A stretch of DNA of 64,000 nt from the IMG/VR virus record IMGVR_UViG_3300034103_001027, positions 42,834 to 106,833 of that record; one strand, given 5' to 3'. Under the pieces are notes generated by a model that had not been told where the DNA came from, did no database searches, and was given only the letters and a program-made list of their open reading frames with translations. The position numbers and the translations under genes were made by a program. Shown piece after piece: positions 16,882 through 24,595 of the stretch. Origin of the DNA: a virus. How positions within the stretch are numbered: the stretch's first letter is position 1; every line of letters starts with the position of its first letter.

Positions 16882-18448
16882 AGGCTCGCTTCCTTTGTAT
16901 CGCTAGTTCTCTTTCCTGGGCCCATCTGTGATACATGTCGTCCGGTGGGTATCCACCGTGTCTCTTGGCATATATGGCAAGTACCTGAGCGTCAGTTGGT
17001 GACTTCCCTGATCTTTTCCTCACGGAAAAGAATATCTGGCTGAGCCTCTTGAGTTCTTCAGGCTTGGGTGGTGGAGGTGGCTCGAATTGATCCATCTTGC
17101 GCTCCACGAGCCTTCCGTCCTTCTGGACGATGATTCGTGTCCTTGGATCTGCCTGGAACCCGCAGGCAGGGCATCTAAGGCCCTCAGCACGCACCGTACC
17201 GCACCTTGGGCATACAATGGGATTGGGAGCCTTACCTTCCTGCACGTCGCGTGTGCGCGATTCTGCGATCTCCTTCTCGGTCATGGAGAACATGGCCTCC
17301 CAGTCGCGATTAGCGTTGGGAGAGCCATGTCGGATCATATTGGCTCCGTGATCCTGTATAACTGCGTGGGTCTTGCCTGATTCAGGACATGCTCTAATTA
17401 CTCTTCCAACGCTTTGGACATAATTAGCCAGCGAGCCGTATGGCCTGGCTAGGATTAGGTGCCTTAGGTTAGGTATATCGATGCCCTCTTGCACGACTTG
17501 GCAGTGACATAGAACGTCAAAGTCCCCTGCCTTCATGTCGTTGAGCACTTGATTCCTGACTTTCCCCTCGGCATCGTTGTCGTAGGTCTCTCCGTTGACG
17601 ATGACTTTCTTACAGTCAATGTGAGCGACTCGATGTCCCTTCTTGAGGAATAAGTCAGCAACCCAGGCTGACTCGTCGATTCCAGGTGAAGCGCAGAGGG
17701 TCGGTAATGCATCAGGATTGAGTCTTCGCCAGTCTTCGTAGATGTACCCAACGATGGCTTGGCTCCAACATTCCTTAATGATGTCGCCGTCTGAGTATTC
17801 GCCCGTCTTTTCTGGCTTGATCTTGTCTACGTCCATTTCATGCACTGAGAAGCACTTTGCTGGCACGTGCGCGCCACAGGCCCTTAGTTCCGAATTGGTC
17901 GCAGCCACCACGACATCTCTATAGGCACCACTCATGCCTATTGGTGTTCCTGACATTCCCAGAACGTAGGCCCCTTTGGATAGGTATCTCTGGATCAGTT
18001 CAAGGGCCTTAGGTGACATGAGCATGTGAGCTTCGTCAATAATGACTAGATTCGCATCGAATAGCTGCCATCGCTCCTGGTTGATAACTCGCTGGATGTC
18101 AGTCTGGATCTGTGCTATCTGGATTCTCGCATTTGGATCGACCTTGTGTCGCATTGACGCTGCTCTCGCACCTGCCTCAATGCCATCTGATATGAGGCGA
18201 TCCATCGACTGTTGCGTCAATAAGCGACGAGGGTTGTAGATAATTACCTTTCCGCCTTGTTTTTCAAGGAGATTCACTAATCCTGTAGTTATTAAGCCTT
18301 TTCCCGAGGCCGTAGGTGCGCCTAGAACAACTGATTTAATGCCGCTACTGAACTTGTCGCATATCTGCCGAATCGATCTTATCTGATGATCCCATGGTTC
18401 TCTTGTGAAAGAGCCGTAGATGTCGTTATTAGAGAATCTCCAATCCAT
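16874..18448 (-). CDS. Superfamily II DNA helicase with C-terminal zinc ribbon
   Basis: A 524-residue SF2 helicase. Motif I is LGAPTASGKGL, motif II VIIDEAHML, motif III MSGTPIG, and motif VI VGRVIRACPESGKTHAV, the usual order across two RecA-like domains. A zinc ribbon (CPRCGTVRAEGLRCPACGF) lies near residues 410-430. It is of the type used by phages for origin opening or recombination-dependent replication (UvsW/Ssl2-like). It precedes the exonuclease and follows the ParB-like gene. Confidence 0.88.
   Translation of the reverse strand: MDWRFSNNDIYGSFTREPWDHQIRSIRQICDKFSSGIKSVVLGAPTASGKGLITTGLVNLLEKQGGKVIIYNPRRLLTQQSMDRLISDGIEAGARAASMRHKVDPNARIQIAQIQTDIQRVINQERWQLFDANLVIIDEAHMLMSPKALELIQRYLSKGAYVLGMSGTPIGMSGAYRDVVVAATNSELRACGAHVPAKCFSVHEMDVDKIKPEKTGEYSDGDIIKECWSQAIVGYIYEDWRRLNPDALPTLCASPGIDESAWVADLFLKKGHRVAHIDCKKVIVNGETYDNDAEGKVRNQVLNDMKAGDFDVLCHCQVVQEGIDIPNLRHLILARPYGSLANYVQSVGRVIRACPESGKTHAVIQDHGANMIRHGSPNANRDWEAMFSMTEKEIAESRTRDVQEGKAPNPIVCPRCGTVRAEGLRCPACGFQADPRTRIIVQKDGRLVERKMDQFEPPPPPKPEELKRLSQIFFSVRKRSGKSPTDAQVLAIYAKRHGGYPPDDMYHRWAQERELAIQRKRAYA
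16971..16983 (-). repeat. GACTTGCCATATA-family motif
   Basis: Copy inside the SF2 helicase gene reading TACTTGCCATATA on the minus strand, about 90 bases before the exonuclease start. Confidence 0.5.
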
Positions 18449-18465
18449 GCCTCTCGTGTCTCCTG

Positions 18466-19419
18466 TTACTCAGCTTTGAGTGAGTTTGCTTGCGTTAAGA
18501 ATTGCTTCAGTGATACCCTGCACTGCGCCGTATTGAATCCTGCTGCGTCCAGATCGCTGAGCCTCTCCTCGATCCGCTCGCACAGCGGTGTGATTGACAT
18601 GAGCGCGAATCTGAGTGACTCAGATGTCGACTTTGGTCTTATTTCGCCCTGGACTATCATCAGGCCCTGCTTGACACTGGTAACCTCTGGGTCCTCTAGG
18701 ACTGATGAGAGCAGTTCCTGTTTTTCTGGAGCGAGGCTGGATAGTTTCTTGATGCTCTGGTGATCTGCTACTACAACGCCTGAGGCGACCCGTCTTTTAA
18801 CTTCAGGGCTCATGTACTTGGATTTATTGATTGCCTCTAGATCGTCAGCCTTGGGGTTCCTTTTTGTCTTGGGTAGAGCGTCTCGCAGTGTCATATGCGG
18901 ATTCTCTTTGATCCTTTGCTCGACAGCCGATGCCTCTAGTGGCTGCAGGGTGGAGAACTCCTCCCAGTCTTTCTTGCTGTTGATGATTTCGCCGGACAGG
19001 CACTTTTCCCTGAATCCCTTGGATGCCTTGTCCATCGAGTCAGCCATCTCGATGTCTCGGTAGACAGTTCGCTCGCTGACATCGAATGCCTCAGCGACCT
19101 CCGCTGGAGATGTCATCTTGGCCATTGTTCCACGGATATATGCGACTTCTGATTCAGACAGGTTTCTCTTGCCAACCTGATTCTTTAGGACCCACAGCCG
19201 AGCCTCTTCGATATCAGCGAACTCCATCTCTTTTGTATGGGTCGCAAGGTTGTGCTTCTTGGCTATCTTGAGCCTGTGGCGACCGTCGACCAAGTATCCA
19301 TTCCATACCTTAATTTCATCTAGGACGCCATGCTCAAGGCAGTTCTCCTCGAGATCCTTGTACTCATCCCTGGTTAACGCTCGAAGGGATTCGACTAATT
19401 CCATTTTATATTCTTGCAT
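18466..19419 (-). CDS. ParB/Srx-domain DNA-binding protein
   Basis: A 317-residue protein with a ParB-like nuclease/CTPase fold (LEENCLEHGVLDEIKVWNG then YLVDGRHRLKIAKKHN) and a following HTH (TSPAEVAEAFDVSERTVYRD). The remainder is helical and charged. Such phage ParB-like proteins bind DNA in replication, partition or transcription control. A strong AAGGAGGA site precedes the ATG, and a GACTTGCCATATA motif lies 35-50 bases upstream, making this the likely first gene of the leftward replication operon. Confidence 0.8.
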   Translation of the reverse strand: MQEYKMELVESLRALTRDEYKDLEENCLEHGVLDEIKVWNGYLVDGRHRLKIAKKHNLATHTKEMEFADIEEARLWVLKNQVGKRNLSESEVAYIRGTMAKMTSPAEVAEAFDVSERTVYRDIEMADSMDKASKGFREKCLSGEIINSKKDWEEFSTLQPLEASAVEQRIKENPHMTLRDALPKTKRNPKADDLEAINKSKYMSPEVKRRVASGVVVADHQSIKKLSSLAPEKQELLSSVLEDPEVTSVKQGLMIVQGEIRPKSTSESLRFALMSITPLCERIEERLSDLDAAGFNTAQCRVSLKQFLTQANSLKAE

Positions 19420-19453
19420 TTTGTCCTCCTTGAATTGTTTTATCTAAACTACT

Positions 19454-19468
19454 GGTATATGGCAAGTC
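19454..19468 (-). repeat. GACTTGCCATATA-family motif, upstream of ParB-like gene
   Basis: Reads GACTTGCCATATACC on the minus strand, 35-50 bases before the ParB-like start. This is one of the best-placed copies for a promoter or activator role. Confidence 0.6.
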
Positions 19469-19487
19469 TCGTGGCTAAGTGTATCGC

Positions 19488-19524
19488 ATTAAATCTGCGC
19501 GGCGCAGGTTATGACGTTGTTATG
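19488..19524. repeat. 3' element repeated after two unrelated genes (copy 1)
   Basis: ATTAAAT, a GC palindrome (CTGCGC-GGCGCAG), GGTTATG, and a second GTTATGC. It begins at the stop codon of the 19520 gene as read on the minus strand. A near-identical copy lies after the cytosine methyltransferase at 56332-56370. Confidence 0.65.
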
Positions 19525-19834
19525 CAGACCAGCCGTGCTCGACCATGAGTTCCTTTGTAATCTCAAACCATGGTTCGCCAAACGAAACTTCTACTTGCAA
19601 TGTGACTTCTCCAGTCTCCATGCACCAAGTGACCTCCGTTACCATCATTTCGTCCAATATCGTACACTCCGACGATCTTAAGAATTGAATCACTAATCCT
19701 TCAAATGGTGCGAATGGAAGTTCAACCTTTCGCGTGACATAGTTTCCGTGTTCATCAATTCTAAACTCTAGCGTGACTGGATGCATAGCAATGTGTTCTA
19801 CAAAAGTTGCCGGTAAGGTGTTTGGTTCGCTCAA
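19520..19834 (-). CDS. Unknown protein (104 aa)
   Basis: A 104-residue acidic, beta-type protein (VTLEFRIDEHGNYVTRKVEL, EVTLQVEVSFGEPWFEIT). The longest frame starts with TTG at 19834 and has no clear Shine-Dalgarno; an internal ATG at 19786 is the alternative. It ends in the repeated 3' element. With its two upstream neighbours it forms a patch of unknown genes inside the replication module, which may be cargo. Confidence 0.5.
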   Translation of the reverse strand: MSEPNTLPATFVEHIAMHPVTLEFRIDEHGNYVTRKVELPFAPFEGLVIQFLRSSECTILDEMMVTEVTWCMETGEVTLQVEVSFGEPWFEITKELMVEHGWSA

Positions 19835-19874
19835 AGTCGTCCGGCGGTAACTTTGTGACCACTACCGTTATAGA

Positions 19875-20438
19875 TCAATACAGTTCCGCGAGATTAAATC
19901 CTTCCAGTATCATTGCCCCGATATTTTCCCCGGTGAATCGTGGGCCAGACCTGATGGAGGCTTGTCTCGGCAGAACCAACTCTTGCGATGCTGTCTTTGT
20001 TGCACCAACAGTTTCTGCCGCAATGATCCCGCTGGTACTGTTCGCTTGCGTTAGGACATAATGCAGCCTATCGCTTGGCCTAACCCTACAGCCTGTATCT
20101 GCCCAGCCAGTATCCCCGAAACAAAACCAGTGATTAAACATCAGGTCTTCGTATCTAATGAAGGTAAAACCAAATGCGTCTGCTGGGTTTAGAAATGACT
20201 CCATTGACGAAGGCTCAAATCCGTGCAAAAAGCATTTCCCGCGACACCCCAGCTCGAATACAAGAAAACTTACGTCCTCGTGCCCTGTATTGCCTGAGCC
20301 AACGCGGTAGTTACTCTCCGCAACTTCCTTATTAAATCCACTTGGATACTGCAAGTGCTCGCCGTCATCATTCCGCAATCGCAAGAACGCCTTCCACTCT
20401 CCGCGAATTAAGCTCTCAACCTGATTTGACATACTCAT
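19875..20438 (-). CDS. Unknown protein (187 aa)
   Basis: A 187-residue protein with mixed alpha/beta character, several aromatics (FTFIRYEDLMFNHWFCF) and no membrane segment or known motif. It follows a large inverted repeat at 20442-20515. The start is ATG at 20438 (MSMSNQVES), without a strong ribosome site. Confidence 0.5.
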   Translation of the reverse strand: MSMSNQVESLIRGEWKAFLRLRNDDGEHLQYPSGFNKEVAESNYRVGSGNTGHEDVSFLVFELGCRGKCFLHGFEPSSMESFLNPADAFGFTFIRYEDLMFNHWFCFGDTGWADTGCRVRPSDRLHYVLTQANSTSGIIAAETVGATKTASQELVLPRQASIRSGPRFTGENIGAMILEGFNLAELY

Positions 20439-20441
20439 AAC

Positions 20442-20515
20442 CTACGAATCACGCAAGTTCCCGGTCTTGCGTTTTACCAAGAGAGAATCACGCTCGGGAA
20501 CTGCGCGATTCGTAG
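20442..20515. repeat. Large imperfect inverted repeat between two unknown genes
   Basis: Arms of 22 and 21 bases (CTACGAATCACGCAAGTTCCCG at 20442-20463 is matched by 20495-20515 with one bulge and one mismatch) enclose about 30 bases. There is no T-run on either strand, so it is not a standard terminator. Confidence 0.7.
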
Positions 20516-20526
20516 AGTTCACTGGA

Positions 20527-20838
20527 TCACTGCTCAACAGTGAATCCAAGTGTTTCAAAATGCTGCGATGTTGCAAAGTCTGTCGCAAACGGGAAGTCCA
20601 GTTCACTAACCATGTCGCCATCGGCATCAACAACTGCGATTCCAGACCAATAGTCAACGTCCAGATACGCAACCATTTCCTCACCTGGATTCAAGATCGG
20701 AGGGCTCCAGTTCGGTAGTACTACCTGCTTGAATCTCCCTGTATCTTTACAGATCTCGCACTGGTCGCAATCGCCGTGACACTTCGGGCATTCTTCCTCT
20801 GGAAATCCGACTCGCTTAATCGTGTCCAATCGTGACAT
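20527..20838 (-). CDS. Small protein with four-Cys zinc motif (103 aa)
   Basis: Start chosen at ATG 20838 (MSRLDTIKRV) because GAAGGG lies 8 bases upstream. The N-terminus has a compact DnaJ-like Cys motif (CPKCHGDCDQCEICKDTG) that should bind zinc; the rest is an acidic beta-rich domain (MVAYLDVDYWSGIAVVDADG). Function unknown. Confidence 0.6.
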   Translation of the reverse strand: MSRLDTIKRVGFPEEECPKCHGDCDQCEICKDTGRFKQVVLPNWSPPILNPGEEMVAYLDVDYWSGIAVVDADGDMVSELDFPFATDFATSQHFETLGFTVEQ

Positions 20839-20943
20839 GGCATTAACCCTTCTGTCTAACCTAACCACTGTGCTTTATAAGCAGCTTGCTTGGCAGTTTC
20901 CATTAGTCTTGCCGCTCCGTCTCGGTCATTTTATTGAGTGTCT

Positions 20944-20958
20944 GGTATATGGCAAGCC
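20944..20958 (-). repeat. GACTTGCCATATA-family motif
   Basis: Reads GGCTTGCCATATACC on the minus strand, in the 100-base gap between the UvrD-like stop and the zinc-motif gene. TAAAAT follows about 16 bases later. Confidence 0.55.
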
Positions 20959-20963
20959 ACTAA

Positions 20964-22475
20964 TCAGAAAAAATCTAAATAGGGACTTGGTTTCTGGCTG
21001 TACATGACATGCAGCTGCTCTATGGTTCTTGTTATTGCAACATAAAACACTCGCAGCTCTTCGTCGCTTCCTCTTCCCTGAGGCCATTCGCCTTCGTTTA
21101 GGTGCGGCAGGATTACAATCGGCCACTCTCCACCCTTTGCCCAATGCACAGTCCCGACAGTGATCCCGTCGCCCTCTGCGATCCATTCAGGCTTAGCCTC
21201 TTCGGATCTGTAGTCAGAGAGGGTTCTTCCAGCGTAGTACCTAAGTATCTCCTCTCTTTCTATTCTGCAAAACGCATTTTCTGGTATCTTGGATAGGATT
21301 ATGTCCACCTTCCTGCCGACATTCGTTAGCCAGTCCTTGACAGCCGCTGCAACTGCCCGCTGCGGCAGGTCAGACGCTATGTATTTAACAATCTCTGGCT
21401 TGTCGCCCATCCACTGCGAAACTTTCTCTCGCGCCGTGACGCTTCCCGGCGAGGCCAGGTACATTAAAAGGTAATGCAATTGCCCGTACTTCTTGATTGT
21501 CGGCACCACCACTGGGAAGCCCTTAGACGCTAGAGCTTCTCTGACCTTAAAGACCTGATTGTTATATCTGCACAAAACTGCTACATCCTGGTAGTCGCAC
21601 CCACCTTTAACCAGCTTGGAAACTAGTGAAACAATATCGTCAGACTTGTGAACCACAACTTCTCTCTCTCGCTTCTTGGACACAACCTTTAGAGGCGTTG
21701 CGTTCGTGAGGTTCGCGATGTCTGCTATGTTCCTTGGAAATCGAAATGACTCACTCATATTCAGTGTTGGCCACTCAAGGTCGCTGAACTCCTCAGGGGT
21801 TGCCCCACGGAATCCATAAAGGCTCTGCCCGATATCCCCGACAACCATGACAGACGCATTCTTGGATATCTCGTACACAAAGTCCCATTGCAGCGGCTCA
21901 TTGTCCTGCGCCTCATCAACGAACAAATGCTCGCACCAAAGGAACTTCCCGTCCCTCGCCAATGCGATGCCAGATACCAAGAGTCCATCGAAATCCGTAT
22001 CGCCATTTATGGCTAATTCCGACAAGAACGCTTTGCATATAGGAGTCTCACTTCCCCTTCGCATGCGGTAACTGCGAATCTCCTTGCGGGATTTGCTGAT
22101 CTGCCCAGCTTCTGACTTGTAGAAATTGTACTTACCTATCTTTTTTAGGCACTTCACAATTGTGTCATCTGTCTCTTTTTCTGTTAGCACGTTCGGAAAA
22201 GTGCCATTATTTTGAAGAGTTCGAAGAATAACGCTATGAAAAGTACCCACTGTAACAGATCGATACTCCTCACCCAGCCTTGCGACTAGTTCCTTACCAG
22301 CCCTGCGGGTGAAGGTGATGGCCATGATGGATTCCGGTTCGGCGCCATCGGTGCATAAGCGGCTGATGCGGCTAGTGAGAACCGTCGTCTTGCCGCTACC
22401 TGCCGCACTAAGCACCTTAAAGTGCCTTTCCTGGCAAGAGACAATGGCTTCTTGTTCGGCTGTTAGAGTTGACAT
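20964..22475 (-). CDS. UvrD/Rep-type superfamily I helicase
   Basis: A 503-residue SF1A helicase: Q-motif LTAEQEAIV, Walker A SAAGSGKTTVL, motif Ia ITFTRRAGKEL, motif II LFVDEAQDNEP, motif III GDIGQSLYGFRGA, motif V VGTVHWAKGGEWPIV, motif VI VFYVAITRTIEQLHV. It is shorter than bacterial UvrD (about 700), mainly through reduced 1B/2B insertions. It unwinds DNA 3'-5' in replication or repair. It is the first gene of the minus-strand series after the plus-strand secreted-protein gene. Confidence 0.92.
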   Translation of the reverse strand: MSTLTAEQEAIVSCQERHFKVLSAAGSGKTTVLTSRISRLCTDGAEPESIMAITFTRRAGKELVARLGEEYRSVTVGTFHSVILRTLQNNGTFPNVLTEKETDDTIVKCLKKIGKYNFYKSEAGQISKSRKEIRSYRMRRGSETPICKAFLSELAINGDTDFDGLLVSGIALARDGKFLWCEHLFVDEAQDNEPLQWDFVYEISKNASVMVVGDIGQSLYGFRGATPEEFSDLEWPTLNMSESFRFPRNIADIANLTNATPLKVVSKKREREVVVHKSDDIVSLVSKLVKGGCDYQDVAVLCRYNNQVFKVREALASKGFPVVVPTIKKYGQLHYLLMYLASPGSVTAREKVSQWMGDKPEIVKYIASDLPQRAVAAAVKDWLTNVGRKVDIILSKIPENAFCRIEREEILRYYAGRTLSDYRSEEAKPEWIAEGDGITVGTVHWAKGGEWPIVILPHLNEGEWPQGRGSDEELRVFYVAITRTIEQLHVMYSQKPSPYLDFF

Positions 22476-22535
22476 TTTTGCGTCTTTTGGTAGAGTTTAG
22501 GTGAGTCAAGTACCCGTTAATCAAAGGAGTTCGTC

Positions 22536-23027
22536 ATGGCAAGATTATCTTTGTCGCTGTTGATTGTAGCAATCTCTTGTGGCGTTTCATCTGCCCAATA
22601 CTACAACCATGGCTCGTACTACAATAACAGCCCGTCGCACTGGCCGAATTGGCCGCCACCTACGCCATCTGATATGCCAATGAGCGCACTTGAGTTTGAG
22701 CGGATCATTGAGAGGCAGAGGCAACGCGCTCAGGAGGATACGATGCAGCAGTGGCAATATCAGCAACAAATGCAGCAGCAGATGATGTATCAGCAGCAAA
22801 TGCAGAGGCAAATGCAACAGCAAATGCTTCTCAATGAGCAGGATATCGTCATGCGTCCCGTCGAGAAGAAGATACCTTGGGGGCCTCCATTTAAGGGGCA
22901 GCCTAGAACTGAAAAGGAGAGGCAGGACCGTGAGGCTTTTAAGAAGCGATTCCGTAAGGCTCTTGACGCTTTTGATGCAAGTGGATCGGATGTTCCTTTC
23001 ATCTTCGAGGGCTACAGGTATTTATAG
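22536..23027 (+). CDS. Secreted Gln/Met-rich protein
   Basis: A 163-residue protein with a clear signal peptide (MARLSLSLLIVAISCGVSSA, cleavage after SSA). Behind it lie Tyr/Asn/Pro-rich sequence and a long Gln/Met-rich stretch (residues ~68-100), then a basic C-terminal half (KERQDREAFKKRFRKALDAF). AAAGGAG precedes the ATG. It is alone on the plus strand among leftward genes, so it has its own promoter and may be expressed in the lysogen. Family not recognised. Confidence 0.75.
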   Translation: MARLSLSLLIVAISCGVSSAQYYNHGSYYNNSPSHWPNWPPPTPSDMPMSALEFERIIERQRQRAQEDTMQQWQYQQQMQQQMMYQQQMQRQMQQQMLLNEQDIVMRPVEKKIPWGPPFKGQPRTEKERQDREAFKKRFRKALDAFDASGSDVPFIFEGYRYL

Positions 23028-23029
23028 AG

Positions 23030-23140
23030 CTAGCCATTGCCGTGAACCTTTACGATCCTCCCGTCCCTAATGGCTACATTGATCCTCTCTGGAATGTAAT
23101 CCATGGTCACGACACAAGCGTGATCTCCATCCTGGACCAC
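23030..23140 (-). CDS. I78-type peptidase-inhibitor-like fragment
   Basis: The frame ends at the TAG at 23030-23032 and reads VVTMDYIPERINVAIRDG, then RIVKVHGNG. This matches the C-terminal pattern of the potato-inhibitor-like I78 family (TMDYRPDRLNV then a turn and a final Gly). The frame is open back to 23206 (58 codons) but has no ATG or TTG there; the only usual start is the GTG at 23140, giving 36 residues. It is either a truncated remnant, or joined to the upstream gene by a frameshift near 23200. Confidence 0.4.
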   Translation of the reverse strand: MVQDGDHACVVTMDYIPERINVAIRDGRIVKVHGNG

Positions 23141-23198
23141 GCGAACCGAATAGCCGTTTCGCGGCGGCCCGTTGATGGGTAGCGTTCTATTGACGAAA

Positions 23199-23540
23199 CT
23201 ATATTCCTAAATCTCTCAGTGTTGCCTCTATTTCTTTCCATGATCCAGCGCCAAAATTACTGACGTTTCTCATGCCACTCCAGCCTATCGATCTGATTTG
23301 TTCCGCAGTCAGTGGCCATATAAGCGTAGGCTGCGACTCGCAATACTCTTGCACGCAATTGCGTACCCGAGAGCTAACCTTATCCCACGGAAATGGCGTC
23401 CTACCTTGTGGCGAAGGAGAGTGTTTTTCTAGTTCGTTTGCAATGCGCTCTAGTGCTTCGGCTATTCGCAACAGAACAACGCGATCAACCGAAGCCGGAT
23501 CAACGTCGTTCGCAGTGCCTTGAGGCTCTTGATTCTTCAT
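23199..23540 (-). CDS. RNA polymerase alpha C-terminal-domain-like protein
   Basis: A 113-residue protein. The last 40 residues (LTAEQIRSIGWSGMRNVSNF then GAGSWKEIEATLRDLGI) match the alpha-CTD helix-hairpin-helix pattern of bacterial RNA polymerase (N-F-G-x-x-S-x-x-E-I-x-x-x-L-x-x-x-G). The N-terminal part has a coiled-coil-like helix (LLRIAEALERIANELEK). In the host enzyme this domain binds UP elements and activators. A stand-alone phage copy could recruit or block such contacts. The fold is recognised by pattern; the role is inference. Confidence 0.6.
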   Translation of the reverse strand: MKNQEPQGTANDVDPASVDRVVLLRIAEALERIANELEKHSPSPQGRTPFPWDKVSSRVRNCVQEYCESQPTLIWPLTAEQIRSIGWSGMRNVSNFGAGSWKEIEATLRDLGI

Positions 23541-23549
23541 GCTTTACCC

Positions 23550-23867
23550 TTACCGATTCCCTTTCTCGCCCGCTGGTTGCGAATGCTGTGTGGATTTGAT
23601 CCTCTCATTGAACGACAGCGCCTTATAGTGCTTGCCGATGTTCCCAGCATTAAGCCACTCTAGGTACGCTTCCGCCTCTGCTTTGCTGAGACTGCTCGAC
23701 CCCTGAAATGAGACATAAGTAACACGGACATACCTCCCAGATCTGGTTGCCCATGCATTGTAGTATGGCGATATGCTCCTTCCGTCTTTAGCAGCGTTGA
23801 TGGTCTTATCTGACTCAAACCGCTTCAAGTGGTCTTTAATCTTGTCGGCTATTTCTTGCAACTTCAT
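23550..23867 (-). CDS. Unknown small protein (105 aa)
   Basis: A 105-residue basic protein with an N-terminal helix (LQEIADKIKDHLKRFESDKT), a beta-like middle (GRYVRVTYVSFQG) and a C-terminal helix with KAEAEAYLEWL. GAGGGG precedes the ATG. No family recognised. Confidence 0.6.
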   Translation of the reverse strand: MKLQEIADKIKDHLKRFESDKTINAAKDGRSISPYYNAWATRSGRYVRVTYVSFQGSSSLSKAEAEAYLEWLNAGNIGKHYKALSFNERIKSTQHSQPAGEKGNR

Positions 23868-23881
23868 AATTCACCCCTCTC

Positions 23882-24250
23882 TTAAATGAAGAACTCTGGA
23901 TCACTAAGCGTGATTCCGGTTCGCCTTTTGAATCTTAACTTAAATAGAGCAACATCATGCTTAAGCATGGCACCGCTGCTGTATGTTCGGTACATGTGTA
24001 AGTGCTTGCCACGCTCTTCGTGATGCCTGAATGTCTGGTTGAACTGCCCGAACGCACTGAACTTGATTCCCTGGTAAGGCTCCAGTGCAGTCGTCACACG
24101 TTGACTGTAAGCATATGACTGCTTAACCTTCTCCTGTACGACATATAGTTTTAAGTCATAAGAGAATATCTCAAAAACCGGGTCGCCTCGGCTGAATTTA
24201 TAGTCACGCGACAAGCCTAAGTTGTCAGTCGCGCTTTCTTGTGAGTCCAT
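23882..24250 (-). CDS. Unknown small protein (122 aa)
   Basis: I preferred the ATG at 24250 (MDSQESATDN) with GAGAG just upstream over the GTG two codons earlier. The protein is rich in aromatic and basic residues (FGQFNQTFRHHEERGKHLHM, LFKLRFKRRTGITL). No membrane segment or known motif. Confidence 0.55.
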   Translation of the reverse strand: MDSQESATDNLGLSRDYKFSRGDPVFEIFSYDLKLYVVQEKVKQSYAYSQRVTTALEPYQGIKFSAFGQFNQTFRHHEERGKHLHMYRTYSSGAMLKHDVALFKLRFKRRTGITLSDPEFFI

Positions 24251-24274
24251 ATTCACTCTCAGGGTTGTGTGATT

Positions 24275-24484
24275 TCAGTCGCTCGTCTGTTTATTCGCAT
24301 CGGGTTGACTCGCAATGCGATTGTTTCTCCATCGTTCTGCTGTTTTTTCGCACATCTTGCAGCGATGCTCTTTTTTGAAGGTGTCGAATACTGCCAGCTT
24401 GTAGGAGGGAACCATTCGAGCCGTACCGTTTTTCCAGGACGGGCAATGGCACCGGCCTTTTTCGTCGCATAAGTGTTTTTTCAC
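24275..24484 (-). CDS. Small Cys-rich basic protein (69 aa)
   Basis: The start is a GTG at 24484 with GGAGG nine bases upstream. Six cysteines (LCDEKGRCHC, then RCKMCEK) suggest a small zinc-binding fold, otherwise Lys/Arg-rich. It directly follows the 3' remnant of the gene disrupted by the IS element; before insertion the two were adjacent in one operon. Confidence 0.6.
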   Translation of the reverse strand: MKKHLCDEKGRCHCPSWKNGTARMVPSYKLAVFDTFKKEHRCKMCEKTAERWRNNRIASQPDANKQTSD

Positions 24485-24503
24485 AATCGTTTGCCTCCGT
24501 GTG

Positions 24504-24554
24504 TCATACTTTGGCCTTCGATCTTTCTTCGATCAATCGCCCTCGCAGTTCGCT
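24504..24554 (-). pseudogene. 3' part of small gene split by the IS element
   Basis: Directly after the IS right end the sequence reads in frame SELRGRLIEERSKAKV and a TGA, followed by GGAGG for the next gene. Joined to the 5' part at 26238-26411 with the IS removed, the frame is continuous (codons CAT TAC then AGC GAA) and restores a 74-residue charged helical protein. Confidence 0.8.
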
Positions 24555-24595
24555 TTGACATACTCCCCACGGATAAATCCGGGGGATTCTTGGAT

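Noticed and set aside
19488-19524. Integron attC site
   Set aside because: The paired GTTAT-C ends and palindrome suggest it, but the spacing and the RYYYAAC/GTTRRRY cores are incomplete and no integron integrase is present. Kept only as a repeated element.
20442-20684. An 80-codon minus-strand frame across the inverted repeat
   Set aside because: It overlaps the well-supported Cys-motif gene in another frame and would run through the palindrome.
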